The notes: generated by a model not told the origin, from the sequence alone. Positions 9,082 through 19,294 are shown, counted from the stretch's first letter. The stretch: DNA of 64,000 nucleotides from Paracoccaceae bacterium (GCA_013214575.1 JABSSD010000007.1:1-64000), one strand, 5' to 3'. Numbers and translations: made by a program.

Positions 9082-9381
9082 TTAACGGATCACGATCTCG
9101 TCGGCGCGCAATACGCCGAGAACCGAGCGGGCCTGTTCGTCGAGGAGGTCCAGATCAAGGAAGGTGTCGGATAGCCGATGGGTGAGGTTTTCCATCTGCG
9201 CAATGTCATGATTGAGCCGGGTGAGATCGCGGTTCAAAGTCTCTGCCTCTGCCGCGATCTCGACCCTGCGAAACAACCCGAAATCCCCCTGTACCGCCGC
9301 AAATGTAAAATATGCGCTGAGCGCAAATGCGGCGGCAAAGAAGGGCAATGAACCAAGGTTGGGTCGATGGTTTCGGGTCAA
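9082..9381 (-). CDS. FtsB/DivIC-like septum formation initiator protein
   Basis: A 99-residue bitopic membrane protein with a short cytoplasmic N-terminus, one transmembrane helix (about residues 11-30, LPFFAAAFALSAYFTFAAVQ), and a coiled-coil stretch (about 40-75) ending in LDLLDEQARSVLGVLRADEIVIR, the layout of the FtsB/DivIC family. FtsB joins FtsL and FtsQ to activate septal peptidoglycan synthesis. It lies between pgk and pdhA on the same strand, as in other Rhodobacterales. Sequence conservation in this family is low, so the assignment rests on size, topology and context. Confidence 0.8.
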   Translation of the reverse strand: MTRNHRPNLGSLPFFAAAFALSAYFTFAAVQGDFGLFRRVEIAAEAETLNRDLTRLNHDIAQMENLTHRLSDTFLDLDLLDEQARSVLGVLRADEIVIR

Positions 9382-9615
9382 TTTGGAAGTGCCTGTATGG
9401 TCTGCTCAAGTTTTATGTAGCGCCGGTTGATCCCGCGTCTGTCATTGGTATGACACAAGCGAATCAGCTTGTGAATCCCCTTTGGGTCCAATGTTGCAAG
9501 TTTTTTCGTTAAGGATTTGGTAGGGAATTAGGGGGCGGCCTTGACAGCCACGGCCTCCGGCGGGGATATTTAGGGCCAGATGAAGCCGGGGCTGTGGCCA
9601 GTGTTGGGGCCAGGG

Positions 9616-10806
9616 TTAGCAGCTCAGGGCGGCAACGCCGGGCAGTGTTTTGCCCTCCATCCATTCCAGAAAGGCGCCGCCGGCGGTGGAAATATAGCTG
9701 AAATCAGCGGCGACATTGGCCTGGTTGAGGGCGGCAACCGTATCGCCTCCGCCTGCGCCGCTGATCAGGTCGCCGGATTTGGTCAGCGCCGCGGCCTGTT
9801 GGGCGGCGGCTGTGGTGGCGGCGTCAAAAGGCGGTAGCTCAAAGGCGCCCATGGGACCGTTCCAGATCAGGGTTTTGGCGGTGGCCAATATGGCAGCCAT
9901 GGCGGCGACGGTGGCGGGGCCGGCATCCAGGATCATCGCATCTGGCGGGCAGGCATCAGCGGCAACGGTTTCATTGTCGGCACCGGCTTTGAACTCGCGG
10001 GCCACCACGATGTCGCTGGGCAGCAGGATCTTGCAGCCGGTGGTCTTGGCCTTAGCGATTATGGCGAGGGCGGTACCGGTGAGGTCATGTTCGCACAGGG
10101 ATTTGCCAACCGCGTGACCCTGGGCGGCGAGGAAGGTATTGGCCATGCCGCCGCCGATCACCAGGTGATCTACTTTTTCGACCAGATTGCCGAGCAGTTC
10201 CAGCTTGGACGACACTTTGGCACCGCCGACAACGGCCACCAGGGGCCGCTTGGGCTGAGCCAGGGCGCCTTCGAGCGCCGAGAGTTCGGCCTGCATCAGG
10301 CGGCCGGCACAGGCGGGCAGCAAATGGGCCAGGCCTTCAGTTGAGGCATGGGCGCGGTGGGCGGCGGAGAAGGCATCGTTGCAGTAGATATCGCCAAGCT
10401 GCGCCATCTCGGCGGCCAGACCTGGGTCGTTGCTTTCTTCGCCGCGATGGAAACGGGTGTTTTCCAGCAGCAGGATCTGACCGGGTTGCAGGGCTGCAAT
10501 GGCGGCCTGGGCGGCGGGGCCGCGGCAGTCGGCACAAAACACCACCGGCGCGCCAAAGGCAGCCGCCAGCACGGGTTGCAGCGGCAGCAGCGACATCTCG
10601 GGCACCACCTGGCCCTTGGGTCGGCCAAAATGCGCCAATAGGATCGGGGTGCCGCCCCGGGCCAGAATATCGCGGACCGAGGGCACCAGGCGGCGGATGC
10701 GGCTGTCGTCGCTGACCTGGCCGTTTTCCATCGGTACGTTGATATCAACGCGCAGCAACACTTTTTTGCCTGCCAGTTCCATATCGTCCAGCGTGTTCCA
10801 GCCCAT
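9616..10806 (-). CDS. pgk: Phosphoglycerate kinase
   Basis: Glycolytic and gluconeogenic enzyme that interconverts 1,3-bisphosphoglycerate plus ADP and 3-phosphoglycerate plus ATP. The 396-residue protein shows the N-terminal signature [18 protein letters not shown], the substrate basic patch ([10 protein letters not shown]), [13 protein letters not shown], the hinge [17 protein letters not shown], and the C-terminal nucleotide site with [16 protein letters not shown] and [11 protein letters not shown]. Length is normal for the family. The 234 bp between its stop and ftsB contain only a weak 7-bp hairpin (9454-9473). Confidence 0.97.
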   Translation of the reverse strand: MGWNTLDDMELAGKKVLLRVDINVPMENGQVSDDSRIRRLVPSVRDILARGGTPILLAHFGRPKGQVVPEMSLLPLQPVLAAAFGAPVVFCADCRGPAAQAAIAALQPGQILLLENTRFHRGEESNDPGLAAEMAQLGDIYCNDAFSAAHRAHASTEGLAHLLPACAGRLMQAELSALEGALAQPKRPLVAVVGGAKVSSKLELLGNLVEKVDHLVIGGGMANTFLAAQGHAVGKSLCEHDLTGTALAIIAKAKTTGCKILLPSDIVVAREFKAGADNETVAADACPPDAMILDAGPATVAAMAAILATAKTLIWNGPMGAFELPPFDAATTAAAQQAAALTKSGDLISGAGGGDTVAALNQANVAADFSYISTAGGAFLEWMEGKTLPGVAALSC

Positions 10807-10938
10807 GTGTGTCTCCTCTGAAAACCTATGTCAGTCTGTGGTTTATGTCAGGGCTTTTGGCTGTGAGGTCAATGCCCCTTGGCAATTGGCGGCGCGCAGA
10901 TTAATTGTCGGCGCAATCAGTTAAGTCAGGAGAGCCAA

Positions 10939-11445
10939 ATGGCCGAGATCAAAGATCCAGAGAACACCATCATCATCGAGCTGACGGGCGGCAATGTCGT
11001 CGTCGCGCTGCTGCCGGATGTTGCGCCGCAGCACTGCGAGCGGATGAAAGAGCTGGCGCGCAGCGGCGCCTATGACAATGTTTGCTTTCACAGGGTGATT
11101 GACGGTTTCATGGCGCAGACCGGCGATGTGGCCAATGGCAACATGGAAGAGGGTTTCAACCTGCGCAGTGCGGGCACCGGGGGCTCTGAGCTGCCGGATC
11201 TGCCGGCCGAGTTTTCCAAGCTGCCGCATGATCGTGGCACCATTGGTGCCGCCCGTTCGGCCAATCCGAACAGCGCCAACTCGCAGTTCTTTTTCAACTT
11301 CAGCGACAACCACTTCCTGAACAACCAGTACACGGTCTATGGCCGGGTTATCGAAGGCATGGACCACGTTGACGCCATTGTGCGCGGCGAACCGCCTACC
11401 GATCCGGATCGGATGATCTCGGTCAAGGTGGCGGCGGATGCTTAA
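10939..11445 (+). CDS. Peptidyl-prolyl cis-trans isomerase (cyclophilin), cytoplasmic
   Basis: Catalyses proline cis-trans isomerisation. The 168-residue protein from ATG 10939 (ribosome site CAGGAGA) is a single cyclophilin domain without a signal peptide; key stretches are CFHRVIDGFMAQTGD, GTIGAARSANPNSANSQFFFN and FLNNQYTVYGRVIEGMD. It overlaps the next gene by 8 bases. That gene is a secreted paralogue, so the pair supplies the cytoplasm and the periplasm. Confidence 0.93.
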   Translation: MAEIKDPENTIIIELTGGNVVVALLPDVAPQHCERMKELARSGAYDNVCFHRVIDGFMAQTGDVANGNMEEGFNLRSAGTGGSELPDLPAEFSKLPHDRGTIGAARSANPNSANSQFFFNFSDNHFLNNQYTVYGRVIEGMDHVDAIVRGEPPTDPDRMISVKVAADA

Positions 11446-12031
11446 GTTAGCAGCGGCGTTCGCCCTGTTGGCCAGCCCTGCGCTGGCCTCGGGCATCGAG
11501 ATCACCATCGAAAGCGAACGTGCCGATGGCATGGAAGTTATCGGTAAGGTTGTGATCGACCTGCTGGAGGATGTCGCCCCCAAGCATGTGGCGCAGATCA
11601 CCGCGCTGGCGGCGGCGGGCAAATATGACGGGGTGGTGTTCCACCGGGTTATTGATGGCTTTATGGCGCAGACCGGTGACGTGCAATATGGTCTGGCGGG
11701 TCAGGACATGAGCCGGGCCGGGTCGGGCAGTTCCGATCTGGGCGATATCGACGCCGAGTTCTCGGATCTGAAGTTTGATGCGGGCGTTGTGGGCATGGCA
11801 CGCAGCCAGAACCCCAATAGCGCCAACTCGCAGTTCTTTATCATGTTTGATGCCGGGCATTTCCTGAACGGGCAATATACCGTTGTGGGTCGGGTCACCG
11901 AAGGCATGGATGTGGTCAATGCGATCAAGCTGGGGCAGGGCCAGAATGGCTCTGTTGTTGGCGCGCCGGATGTGATGAAAACGGTCACCGTAATCGACCA
12001 AACCGTAATCGACCAAACTGTGATCGACTGA
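11438..12031 (+). CDS. Peptidyl-prolyl cis-trans isomerase (cyclophilin), exported
   Basis: A paralogue of the preceding gene with a signal peptide (residues about 1-18, MLKLAAAFALLASPALAS), so it is probably periplasmic. The cyclophilin core has VVFHRVIDGFMAQTGDV, ARSQNPNSANSQFFIMF and GQYTVVGRVTEGMDV. It is translationally coupled to the upstream cyclophilin (8-base overlap). The last codons form a 15-bp near-perfect tandem repeat (three copies ending at 12031, encoding repeated TVIDQ), giving an unusual C-terminal tail probably made by slippage. Confidence 0.92.
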   Translation: MLKLAAAFALLASPALASGIEITIESERADGMEVIGKVVIDLLEDVAPKHVAQITALAAAGKYDGVVFHRVIDGFMAQTGDVQYGLAGQDMSRAGSGSSDLGDIDAEFSDLKFDAGVVGMARSQNPNSANSQFFIMFDAGHFLNGQYTVVGRVTEGMDVVNAIKLGQGQNGSVVGAPDVMKTVTVIDQTVIDQTVID

Positions 12032-12076
12032 ACTTCCAGACCCTCCGGATTGGGGGGGCAGGTTAAGCGCCGAAAT

Positions 12077-12110
12077 AAAACTGCCGCCGGAGTGTTCCGG
12101 CGGCAGTTTT
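12077..12110. terminator. Bidirectional terminator between cyclophilin and bactofilin genes
   Basis: A perfect 15-bp stem (12077-12091 / 12096-12110) with a GTGT loop, flanked by an A run and a T run, lies between convergent genes. Confidence 0.85.
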
Positions 12111-12161
12111 TCTGTGAGGACCAGATCGGCGAGGATCCAATCGTCAGGTCCGGGGGCGCTG

Positions 12162-12683
12162 TCAGCCCTGGGGTTTGGCACCCGGTGCTCCGGCGGCGGC
12201 GGCCGCTGCGGTCTTGGGCGCCGTGCGTCCGGGGTTCAGCGGATCGTCCTGACGCTGTACGGAGCCTTCAAAATGGGCACCGCTTTCGATGGCGATGGTC
12301 TTGTGGATGATGTCACCCTCAACCCGCGCCGAGGCTGTCAGGCGGACCTTAAGTCCGCGCACCCGACCAACAATACGGCCGTTGATGACCACATCATCGG
12401 CGATCACTTCGCCTTTGATGGTGGCGGATTCGCCAATGGTCAGCAGATGAGCGCGAATGTCGCCATCGACGGTGCCTTCGACCTGAATGTCACCGGTGGT
12501 CTTCATGTTGCCAGTCACATGCAGGTCAGAAGACAAAATGGAGACCGGCGGTTTGGCCTTGGGGGCGCTGGCCCGGAAATCGCTTGGTGCCGGCGCGGCA
12601 GGGGTCGAAGACGGAACCGAGGATGTCGGTTTGGCTTCGGGGGTTTTAGCGCTGGGTTCGTTGATTTTGCTTTTAGAAAACAT
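12162..12683 (-). CDS. Bactofilin family cytoskeletal protein
   Basis: Bactofilins polymerise without nucleotide and localise cell-wall enzymes. This 173-residue protein has a disordered Pro/Ser-rich N-terminus (about 1-45), the bactofilin beta-helix core (about 47-145; SILSSDLHVTGNMKTTGDIQVEGTVD is the classic opening, of which the GDIQVEGTVDGDI repeat is most telling), and an Ala/Pro-rich tail. Its start overlaps the end of the upstream M23 peptidase gene by 11 bases. That pairing is conserved and functional in other bacteria, where the bactofilin positions the peptidase. Confidence 0.93.
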   Translation of the reverse strand: MFSKSKINEPSAKTPEAKPTSSVPSSTPAAPAPSDFRASAPKAKPPVSILSSDLHVTGNMKTTGDIQVEGTVDGDIRAHLLTIGESATIKGEVIADDVVINGRIVGRVRGLKVRLTASARVEGDIIHKTIAIESGAHFEGSVQRQDDPLNPGRTAPKTAAAAAAGAPGAKPQG

Positions 12684-14028
12684 TGCGTGCAGCCTTGATA
12701 TAGATCATCGGGTTAACTGGGTTTCCATTGACCCTAACCTCATAGTGGAGGTGGGTCCCGGTGGACCGTCCGGTGTTACCCATATCACTGATGTGATCGC
12801 CGCGCGAGACATTTTGGCCGACGCGGACGCGGATGTTGGAGTTATGGGCATATCGAGTTTCGATGCCAAAGGCATGGCGGATCGTGACCAGCTTGCCGTA
12901 GCCGGATTGCCAGCCTGCTTGAGTGACAACACCGTCGGCGGTGGCGAATATGTCGGTGCCGGTTCGGCCGGCAAAATCTGATCCCTTGTGCAACCGGCGG
13001 CCGCCCGTTTTGGGGTCGCGGCGATAACCATAGCCCGAGGTCTGTCGCACCGCTCCCAGATTGACCGGAGCGGCAAAAGGCGCCTGTTGGGCGGCAATGC
13101 GATAGAGGTTCAGCTGGTCCATCTGATTGAGCAGCAGATTGGCGCGCGCCTCATCCGCGGTGGGTTCTTCACCGCGAGTGGACAGGGAAAAAGGGTCGAG
13201 CGGACCGCCCTGACCGCTATAGCCGCGCCGCACCTGTTCCAGGATGCGATCGGTGGGCATTCCGGCCGAGCGGAACATTTTGTCGAGCGGTTCAACCGAA
13301 ATCACCATCGCCTCTTCGAGTTGGCGGAAAATCTGGTCGTTGCGGTCATCCATCAGCCGGATTTCCAGCTCTAGCGCGTCACGGGCCTCCAGCGCCGCCT
13401 GGGCGTCCGCCAGGATCTGATCGCGCTCACGCGCGGTTTCAGCCAGCACCGTTGCGACAAAATCCATCTGGGTCGGCGCCGAGGAGGCCTGCGCCAGTGC
13501 CTGTGGTCCGGTCTCGCCCTGATCTTGCAGCTGCGACAGCTGCGCCTCGGCGGCCTTGCGGTCCTGCATGGTTTTGCGCAGTGTGGTCTGGATCACTTCG
13601 ATGCCGGTTTCCAGCTCGTGGCGACGGGTTTCCGACGCCAGAATTTCAGACTGCATCACGGAGATCTGGGTCAGTGCCGCATTGAAGCGATCCTGCGCGG
13701 CCAGCGCTTCGACGGCCCGGGAATCGCGTTCTACGGAGAGCGCGTTCAACCGTTCACGGTAGGTCTCCTGGTCACGTTTGGCCTGTTCGCGGAAATTGCC
13801 CGAGCCGATGCTGTCCATCAGCACAATGGCGGTGGCGATGATGCCCCAGGCGACAATGACGCAGGTGCCGGCCACCGCAACCAACTGGGTTTCAGGCCGC
13901 AGCCGGATAAAGCGCGTATCGGTGTCGGATTTCAGGAAAACGCGCCGTTCGGGGAAGCGTCGCTCCAGAAAGCCGTGAATTTTTATAGCCAGACGTGTGC
14001 GCACGCGCTGATCCTTGTTCCATCCCAT
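12673..14028 (-). CDS. M23 family metallopeptidase with N-terminal membrane anchor and coiled coil
   Basis: A probable periplasmic murein endopeptidase or LytM-like regulator. From ATG 14028 (451 residues) it has a cytoplasmic N-terminus, one transmembrane helix (about 45-68, LVAVAGTCVIVAWGIIATAI), a long coiled coil (about 75-240), and a C-terminal M23 domain. The zinc-site motifs are intact: RRLHKGSDFAG (HxxxD), YAHNSNIRV, and TGTHLHYEVR (HxH). A TTG 29 codons upstream (14115) could extend it, but ATG is preferred. It overlaps the bactofilin gene by 11 bases, suggesting coordinated synthesis for cell-shape control. Confidence 0.9.
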   Translation of the reverse strand: MGWNKDQRVRTRLAIKIHGFLERRFPERRVFLKSDTDTRFIRLRPETQLVAVAGTCVIVAWGIIATAIVLMDSIGSGNFREQAKRDQETYRERLNALSVERDSRAVEALAAQDRFNAALTQISVMQSEILASETRRHELETGIEVIQTTLRKTMQDRKAAEAQLSQLQDQGETGPQALAQASSAPTQMDFVATVLAETARERDQILADAQAALEARDALELEIRLMDDRNDQIFRQLEEAMVISVEPLDKMFRSAGMPTDRILEQVRRGYSGQGGPLDPFSLSTRGEEPTADEARANLLLNQMDQLNLYRIAAQQAPFAAPVNLGAVRQTSGYGYRRDPKTGGRRLHKGSDFAGRTGTDIFATADGVVTQAGWQSGYGKLVTIRHAFGIETRYAHNSNIRVRVGQNVSRGDHISDMGNTGRSTGTHLHYEVRVNGNPVNPMIYIKAARNVF

Positions 14029-14195
14029 CACAAAGGGTCCGCTGCCTGTCTGCGGCCGACCCCTCGACGCCAATGAATAGCCAGCCGCAAGAGATTGGGC
14101 AAGTCTATTGACCAATTGCGCCGTTGTCTGGGCGGAGACCGGCAGTCATGGGCAACAACCCGCCGACAGCCCTGGCCAGCACCGTTGGGGGCCGG

Positions 14196-15050
14196 TTAGT
14201 TCTTTGTCTTGTCTGGCGCAGGATCAATCGGATCTTCGGTCAGCGGCCAGTAGAAATCCGGTGGAATTCCGGCTTCGGCGCGCTTTTCCTCGTTGAAGGG
14301 GGGCTTTAGCGTGCTGTGAAAGTAGCGTCGCACCAGGCGGTGAAATGTCTCTTTCGGGTCGCAGTCTTCGCGGCCACAGAGGAAGTGGAACCATTTGCTG
14401 CCATAGGCCACATGGCTGACTTCCTCGGCATAGATGATGTCCAGCGTTTCAGTGACCTGCGGCAGTTTGGCCTTGCGGAAGATCTCGATCATGCCGGGGG
14501 TGACGTCGAGCCCGCGCGCCTCCAGCACCATGGGGACCACCGCTAGCCGGCCCATCAGATCCTCGGCGGTGTCTTCGGCGGCGCGCCACATGCCATGGTG
14601 GGCTGGCAGGGCGCCATAGTGGCTGCCCAGGGTGTGAAGGCAATCGCAGATCAGATTGAAGTGCTTGGATTCCTCGTCGGCGGCCTTGACCCAGTCGTCG
14701 AAGAACCCCATCGGCATCGGCACATGCGAAAAGCGGGCAATGAGATCCCAGTGCAGATCAACGGCGTTGAGCTCGATATGGGCGACGGCATGCAGCAGGG
14801 CGATCCGGCCAGCCGGGGTTCCGGGCTTGCGCTTGGGTACATCCCGGGGCGAGAGCAAGACCGGATGCTCTGGCCGGGCCGGGTGTTGGGGCGGCTCGGC
14901 GGTGCCGATCTCGATTGGCGCATGGGTGCCGGCACGGGAGGCCTGCCAATCGGCGGCATGGCGGCGCGACAGGGCGGTTTTCTCGACCCCGTCTGCGGTG
15001 TTCAGCACCTGTGTTGCGCGGTCGGCAAGAGAGAGGTTTGGCTGGGTCAT
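14196..15050 (-). CDS. DUF455 family ferritin-like protein
   Basis: A 284-residue member of the DUF455 family, which adopts a ferritin-like four-helix fold. Candidate metal ligands are in HAVAHIELNAVDLHWD, AADEESKHF and IIYAEEVSHVAYG (Glu/His pairs spaced as in ferritin-like diiron sites). Function is not established; the fold suggests a diiron oxidase or hydroxylase. It is on the same strand as the downstream M23 gene, but 167 bp separate them. Length is normal for the family. Confidence 0.88.
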   Translation of the reverse strand: MTQPNLSLADRATQVLNTADGVEKTALSRRHAADWQASRAGTHAPIEIGTAEPPQHPARPEHPVLLSPRDVPKRKPGTPAGRIALLHAVAHIELNAVDLHWDLIARFSHVPMPMGFFDDWVKAADEESKHFNLICDCLHTLGSHYGALPAHHGMWRAAEDTAEDLMGRLAVVPMVLEARGLDVTPGMIEIFRKAKLPQVTETLDIIYAEEVSHVAYGSKWFHFLCGREDCDPKETFHRLVRRYFHSTLKPPFNEEKRAEAGIPPDFYWPLTEDPIDPAPDKTKN

Positions 15051-15146
15051 GTCTGATGTCCGGTGGTTGCCACCCCCGCTTGCCCTGATTTAGGGGGCTT
15101 TGTCCAGATCCCCTCCCAGATCACAGCGCCAGAGCTAGCCACGGCA

Positions 15147-15276
15147 GCGCCGCGCGTCAGCGCGGCGCCCGGCCCAACGGGAGCGGGTTTTGCAAAAACC
15201 CGGCAACGGGCGGGAGCTGCCAAGGCCGCAGGATCAGCCGGGCTGACCCTGCGGCCTTGGCGCTGGCGCGCGGCGC
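15147..15276. repeat. Large nested intergenic hairpin element
   Basis: Outer arms 15147-15163 and 15260-15276 pair over 17 bp with one mismatch. Inside, 15219-15239 pairs with 15241-15261 over 21 bp with one mismatch and almost no loop. Between them lies a further short near-palindrome (GGGTTTTGCAAAAACCC). The whole block sits in the 246-bp gap between the DUF455 and peroxiredoxin genes. Confidence 0.8.
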
Positions 15277-15296
15277 GGTGGCGGCAGATTGCAGCG

Positions 15297-15794
15297 TCAG
15301 GTCACAGCATCAGATTGCAGGGCCTGGGCGGCGGCGAGAACCTCCTCCACATGGCCGTCGACTTTGACCTTTCGCCAGATCTGGGCAATGCGTCCCTCGG
15401 CGTCGATCAGAAAGCTGGATCGTTCGATGCCCCAATGGGTCTTGCCGTACAGGGTTTTCTCTTTCCAGGTGCCGTAGTCCTCGCAGGTGGTGCCCTCTGC
15501 GTCCGACAGCAGCGGCGTGGTCAGCTGGTGTTTGGCGATGAAGTTCGCATGTTTTTTGAGACTATCCCTGGAGATCCCGAACACCTGCGCCCCGGCCTCG
15601 GCAAAAGCCTGCAACTGACTGGAAAATCCGATGGATTCCTTGGTGCAGCCCGGCGTATTGTCACGGGGATAGAAAAACAGCACGATGGCTTTGCCCCGCA
15701 GCTCTGTCAGCGAAACCTCGCCGCCATCTGGCGCCTGGGGCAGGGTGAAATCGGGGGCTGGGTCTGAGGTGTTGAGCATTTTTGAGGTCTCCAT
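15297..15794 (-). CDS. bcp: Peroxiredoxin, Bcp/PrxQ type
   Basis: Thiol peroxidase that reduces hydrogen peroxide and organic hydroperoxides. The 165-residue protein has the thioredoxin-like peroxiredoxin fold with the peroxidatic Cys in FYPRDNTPGCTKES. The resolving Cys that many Bcp proteins carry five residues later is absent (GCTKESIGF), so it may work as a 1-Cys enzyme or use Cys in TTCEDYG. Start could be the first Met or Met6 (MLNTSDPAPDF). Divergent from the AsmA-like gene; the start regions nearly abut. Confidence 0.93.
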   Translation of the reverse strand: METSKMLNTSDPAPDFTLPQAPDGGEVSLTELRGKAIVLFFYPRDNTPGCTKESIGFSSQLQAFAEAGAQVFGISRDSLKKHANFIAKHQLTTPLLSDAEGTTCEDYGTWKEKTLYGKTHWGIERSSFLIDAEGRIAQIWRKVKVDGHVEEVLAAAQALQSDAVT

Positions 15795-15802
15795 GGACTA
15801 CG

Positions 15803-18800
15803 ATGGGGGCTGGCTGCCACAGAACGGTGGCCACAGGCAAAGGAAAAACAAAGATTACGCGTGCCGTGAAAATCCCGGGCCCAGAGCCAGACGCCGCAGC
15901 GGCTGCCGCACGCGGTGACGCGATCGCTGCCAAGGCCGGGGCCAAGTCCGGTGCAAAAACTGGTGCCGGACGGGGCAAGCGGCACAGGCGGTTGCTGCGG
16001 CCGTTGGGCTGGGTTTTGGCGCTGCTCTGCGCGCTGCTGGCGGGCACCATTTATTTTGGTCTTGGTCGCCGCTTCGACGCGCCTGACTGGCTGCGCCAGC
16101 GGGTTGAGGCGCGGATTGAGCGCAGCCTGGGCGGGATGCAGATCGAATTTGGCGAGATCTATATGGTGGTCAATCAGGGCTGGCGGCCCAGAGTGGGGCT
16201 GCGGGATGTCAGCCTGCGCCAGGCGGATGGTACCATGATGGCGCAGTTGTCGGATGCACAGGTTTCCTTGGCGATGCGGCCGCTGCTGTCGGGGCAGGTG
16301 CAGCCCAAGCGGATCAGCATCAGCGGCTTGTTTGCCACCCTGCGGCGGGACGCAAGCGGTGAGGTGGCGCTGAGCCTGTCCCGGGGTGAGGCGCCATTGC
16401 GCCAGGCGGCAGGGCTGCCGCAATTGATCGAGCAGTTTGACAGCCTGCTGATGATGCCTGCTTTGGCGGCTTTGGTTGAGATCGAGACCGAAGCCCTGAC
16501 CCTGCAATATGAAGACCTCCGGCAGGGCCGGGCCTGGACCTTGGATGGCGGCCATATGCGGCTCAGCCGCACGGGCCAGGAGCTTGACATTGCAGGTGGG
16601 TTCTCTGTTCTGAGCGGCCGCGATTATGCCGGCACGGTCGAAGCCAGTTACCGCTCGGTGATTGGCGATCCGGCGGCGGAGTTTGGTATTTTGATCCGTG
16701 AAATCGCCAGCGAGGATATCGCCTTGCAGAGCCCAGCACTGGGCTGGTTGCAGGTGCTGCGGGCGCCGATCTCGGGATCATTGCGCGGCGGCATCGGCAG
16801 TGACGAGGCGTTTTTAACGTTTTCCTCCAGCCTGGTGATCGGCACCGGCGTTTTGCAACCGACCGACCAGACCCTGCCGATCCCGTTCCAGGGCGCCAGT
16901 CTCTACCTCACCTATGCGCCGGAAACTCAGACCCTTAGTTTTGATGAATTGACGGTGAACAGCGGCTGGGGCGCGGGAACCATGGTGGGGCAGGCGCATC
17001 TCAGCGGCGTCGAGACGGGCCAGCTGACTGATCTGGTTGGGCAGCTGAAATTTTCCGACCTGCGGCTGAATCCCAAAAACATGTATGACGCGCCGCTGGA
17101 GCTGACCGGAGTGAGTGCCGATCTCAAGGTGGGGTATAACCCGTTTCGACTGCGTCTGGGAGAGATGCTGATCGAGGATGGTGACAGCACAATTTTGCTC
17201 AGCGGTGAATTGCGTGCCGGGGCTGAGGGCTGGGACTATGATTTGACCGGCCATGTGGACCAGGTGGATGTGGAGCGGATCAAGCAGTTGTGGCCGCAAG
17301 CGGCGCCACCAAAACCGCGCAAATGGGTGCGCGACAACCTGTGGCAGGGCACTGCGCGGGATGTCAATCTGGCGCTGCGCGGGCGCGGTGGCAAAAAACC
17401 ATTTGTGTCTCTTAACCTCGGGTTCGAAGACGGCGTGGTGCAGTTTCAAAAGAACCTGCCGCCGCTGCGCAATGCCTCGGGGCAGTTCAGCATCTATGGC
17501 AAGCGTCTGGTGGTGATGGCGACCGCAGGCACGGTGACGGCGGATCAGGGCGGCGAGATCGATGTTGCCGGCACCTCGTTCATCATCCCCGATATGTCGG
17601 TCAAGAAGGGCGGACCGGGGATTGCCCGGGTGGTGGCCTCGGGGCCGGTCACGGCGGTGTTATCCCTGTTGAACCGGCCACCATTGTCGGTGCTGAAGAA
17701 CAGCAATTTGCCGGTGGATCTGGCCTCGGGGCTGGTGCGGGTGGCCGGAACCCTGTCGCTGCCGCTGAAAGAGAAAGTTCTGGTTGAAGAAATCTTTTAT
17801 CATTACCGGGGCCAGATTGAGCAGCTGCGCAGTACCGTGCTGGTGCCGGGGCATCAGCTGACCGCGCGGCGGCTGCAGCTGAGCGGCGATCAACATGGCG
17901 TTGAAATCCAGGGCGATGGCTTGTTGTCCGGGGTGCCGCTCAGTGCCACCTGGCGGATGGCGCTTGGCAAAGGGGTCTCCAAATCCAGCCGGGTCGAGGG
18001 CGTGGTGGAGCTGTCACAGGCGACGGTCGATGCGTTCAACCTGGGGCTTCCGGCGGGCACTATCCGCGGTCAGGCAAAGGCGGTGTTTTCGGTCGATCTT
18101 ACGCCTGCGCAACCGCCCATACTGTCGCTGCTCTCAGATCTGGCTGGCGCCGGGCTGAGCATCCCATCGCTGGGCTGGTCGATGGGCGCTGCGGCCACGG
18201 GTGAGTTAAAGCTGACGGCGCATTTGGGCAAGGTCGCTCAGGTGGACCAGCTGTCGCTGAGCGCACCGGGGCTGTCGGTGACGGGCACGATCAGCACCAG
18301 AGACGGCGGAGGGCTGGATCGCGCCCAGTTTAGCAAGGTGACAGTGGGCAACTGGCTGCGCGGATCGGCGGAGTTGGTGGGACGGGGAGGCGCCGGGCCT
18401 GCGGTCAATGTGACCAGCGGTGTGCTGGACATGCGCCATATGCCGTTTTCCGGCGCCAGTGGGGTAACGGGCGGCGGCGGCGGCAGTGGCCCGATCAGCC
18501 TGAAGCTGGACCGGCTGCAGGTGACCGATAGCTTTGCGCTGCATGGGTTTCGCGGCGATTTCTCAACCCAGGGCGGTTTCAGCGGCCAATTCAGCGGCGC
18601 CTTGAATGGGCAGACGGTGATCCAGGGGCAGGTGGCGCCACAAAAGGGCGGTGTGGCCACCCGGATCCGCTCGGCAAATGCGGGCGGCGTGTTCCGCTCG
18701 GCGGGGGTTCTGCATAATGGCCGGGGCGGTGATTTTGACATGACCCTGACCCCGTCAAACAGGCCGGGGGAATATGATGGCCGTCTTAAGGTGCAGAATA

Positions 18801-19294
18801 TCCGCGTCAAAGATGCGCCGGCCATTGCCGCGCTGATCAATTCCATAAGCTTGGTGGGCCTGTTCGATGAGTTGACCGGGCAGGGCATCCTGTTCACCGA
18901 GGTCGATGCACGGTTCCGCCTTGGGGCCTCGCATCTGGTGGTGCATGAAAGCAGCGCGGTGGGGCCCTCGATGGGGCTGTCGATGGATGGCAATTATGAT
19001 CTGCTGACCGGGGTGCTGAACATGCGCGGGGTGCTGTCGCCGATCTACATGCTGAATGCCATTGGCCGGGTTTTCACCCGCAAGGGCGAAGGACTGTTCG
19101 GCTTTGCCTTTACCCTGCGCGGCACCGCAGCGTCGCCTCAGGTCAAGGTGAACCCGTTGTCAGGGCTGGCACCGGGGATGCTGCGTGAGATTTTTCGCGG
19201 CCAGGCGCCAACCATACCGGGGCAGGTTGATCCCAAGCGGCAGGAGCCCGGTGACGGCTTGACGCCCGCCCAGCGGTCCAGCGAAGAGCGTTAG
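15803..19294 (+). CDS. Large AsmA-like / YhdP-type envelope protein
   Basis: A 1163-residue protein from ATG 15803 (an upstream TTG at 15782 would add seven residues). It has a basic, Ala-rich cytoplasmic N-terminus, one transmembrane helix (about residues 62-82, [20 protein letters not shown]), and a very long periplasmic beta-rich region of the DUF3971/AsmA type, ending with an AsmA-like C-terminal domain ([38 protein letters not shown]). Relatives such as YhdP and TamB form bridge-like grooves between the membranes and are implicated in lipid transport. A Gly-rich loop (TGGGGGSGP) interrupts the middle. It is followed 73 bp later by queA. Confidence 0.85.
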   Translation: MGAGCHRTVATGKGKTKITRAVKIPGPEPDAAAAAARGDAIAAKAGAKSGAKTGAGRGKRHRRLLRPLGWVLALLCALLAGTIYFGLGRRFDAPDWLRQRVEARIERSLGGMQIEFGEIYMVVNQGWRPRVGLRDVSLRQADGTMMAQLSDAQVSLAMRPLLSGQVQPKRISISGLFATLRRDASGEVALSLSRGEAPLRQAAGLPQLIEQFDSLLMMPALAALVEIETEALTLQYEDLRQGRAWTLDGGHMRLSRTGQELDIAGGFSVLSGRDYAGTVEASYRSVIGDPAAEFGILIREIASEDIALQSPALGWLQVLRAPISGSLRGGIGSDEAFLTFSSSLVIGTGVLQPTDQTLPIPFQGASLYLTYAPETQTLSFDELTVNSGWGAGTMVGQAHLSGVETGQLTDLVGQLKFSDLRLNPKNMYDAPLELTGVSADLKVGYNPFRLRLGEMLIEDGDSTILLSGELRAGAEGWDYDLTGHVDQVDVERIKQLWPQAAPPKPRKWVRDNLWQGTARDVNLALRGRGGKKPFVSLNLGFEDGVVQFQKNLPPLRNASGQFSIYGKRLVVMATAGTVTADQGGEIDVAGTSFIIPDMSVKKGGPGIARVVASGPVTAVLSLLNRPPLSVLKNSNLPVDLASGLVRVAGTLSLPLKEKVLVEEIFYHYRGQIEQLRSTVLVPGHQLTARRLQLSGDQHGVEIQGDGLLSGVPLSATWRMALGKGVSKSSRVEGVVELSQATVDAFNLGLPAGTIRGQAKAVFSVDLTPAQPPILSLLSDLAGAGLSIPSLGWSMGAAATGELKLTAHLGKVAQVDQLSLSAPGLSVTGTISTRDGGGLDRAQFSKVTVGNWLRGSAELVGRGGAGPAVNVTSGVLDMRHMPFSGASGVTGGGGGSGPISLKLDRLQVTDSFALHGFRGDFSTQGGFSGQFSGALNGQTVIQGQVAPQKGGVATRIRSANAGGVFRSAGVLHNGRGGDFDMTLTPSNRPGEYDGRLKVQNIRVKDAPAIAALINSISLVGLFDELTGQGILFTEVDARFRLGASHLVVHESSAVGPSMGLSMDGNYDLLTGVLNMRGVLSPIYMLNAIGRVFTRKGEGLFGFAFTLRGTAASPQVKVNPLSGLAPGMLREIFRGQAPTIPGQVDPKRQEPGDGLTPAQRSSEER

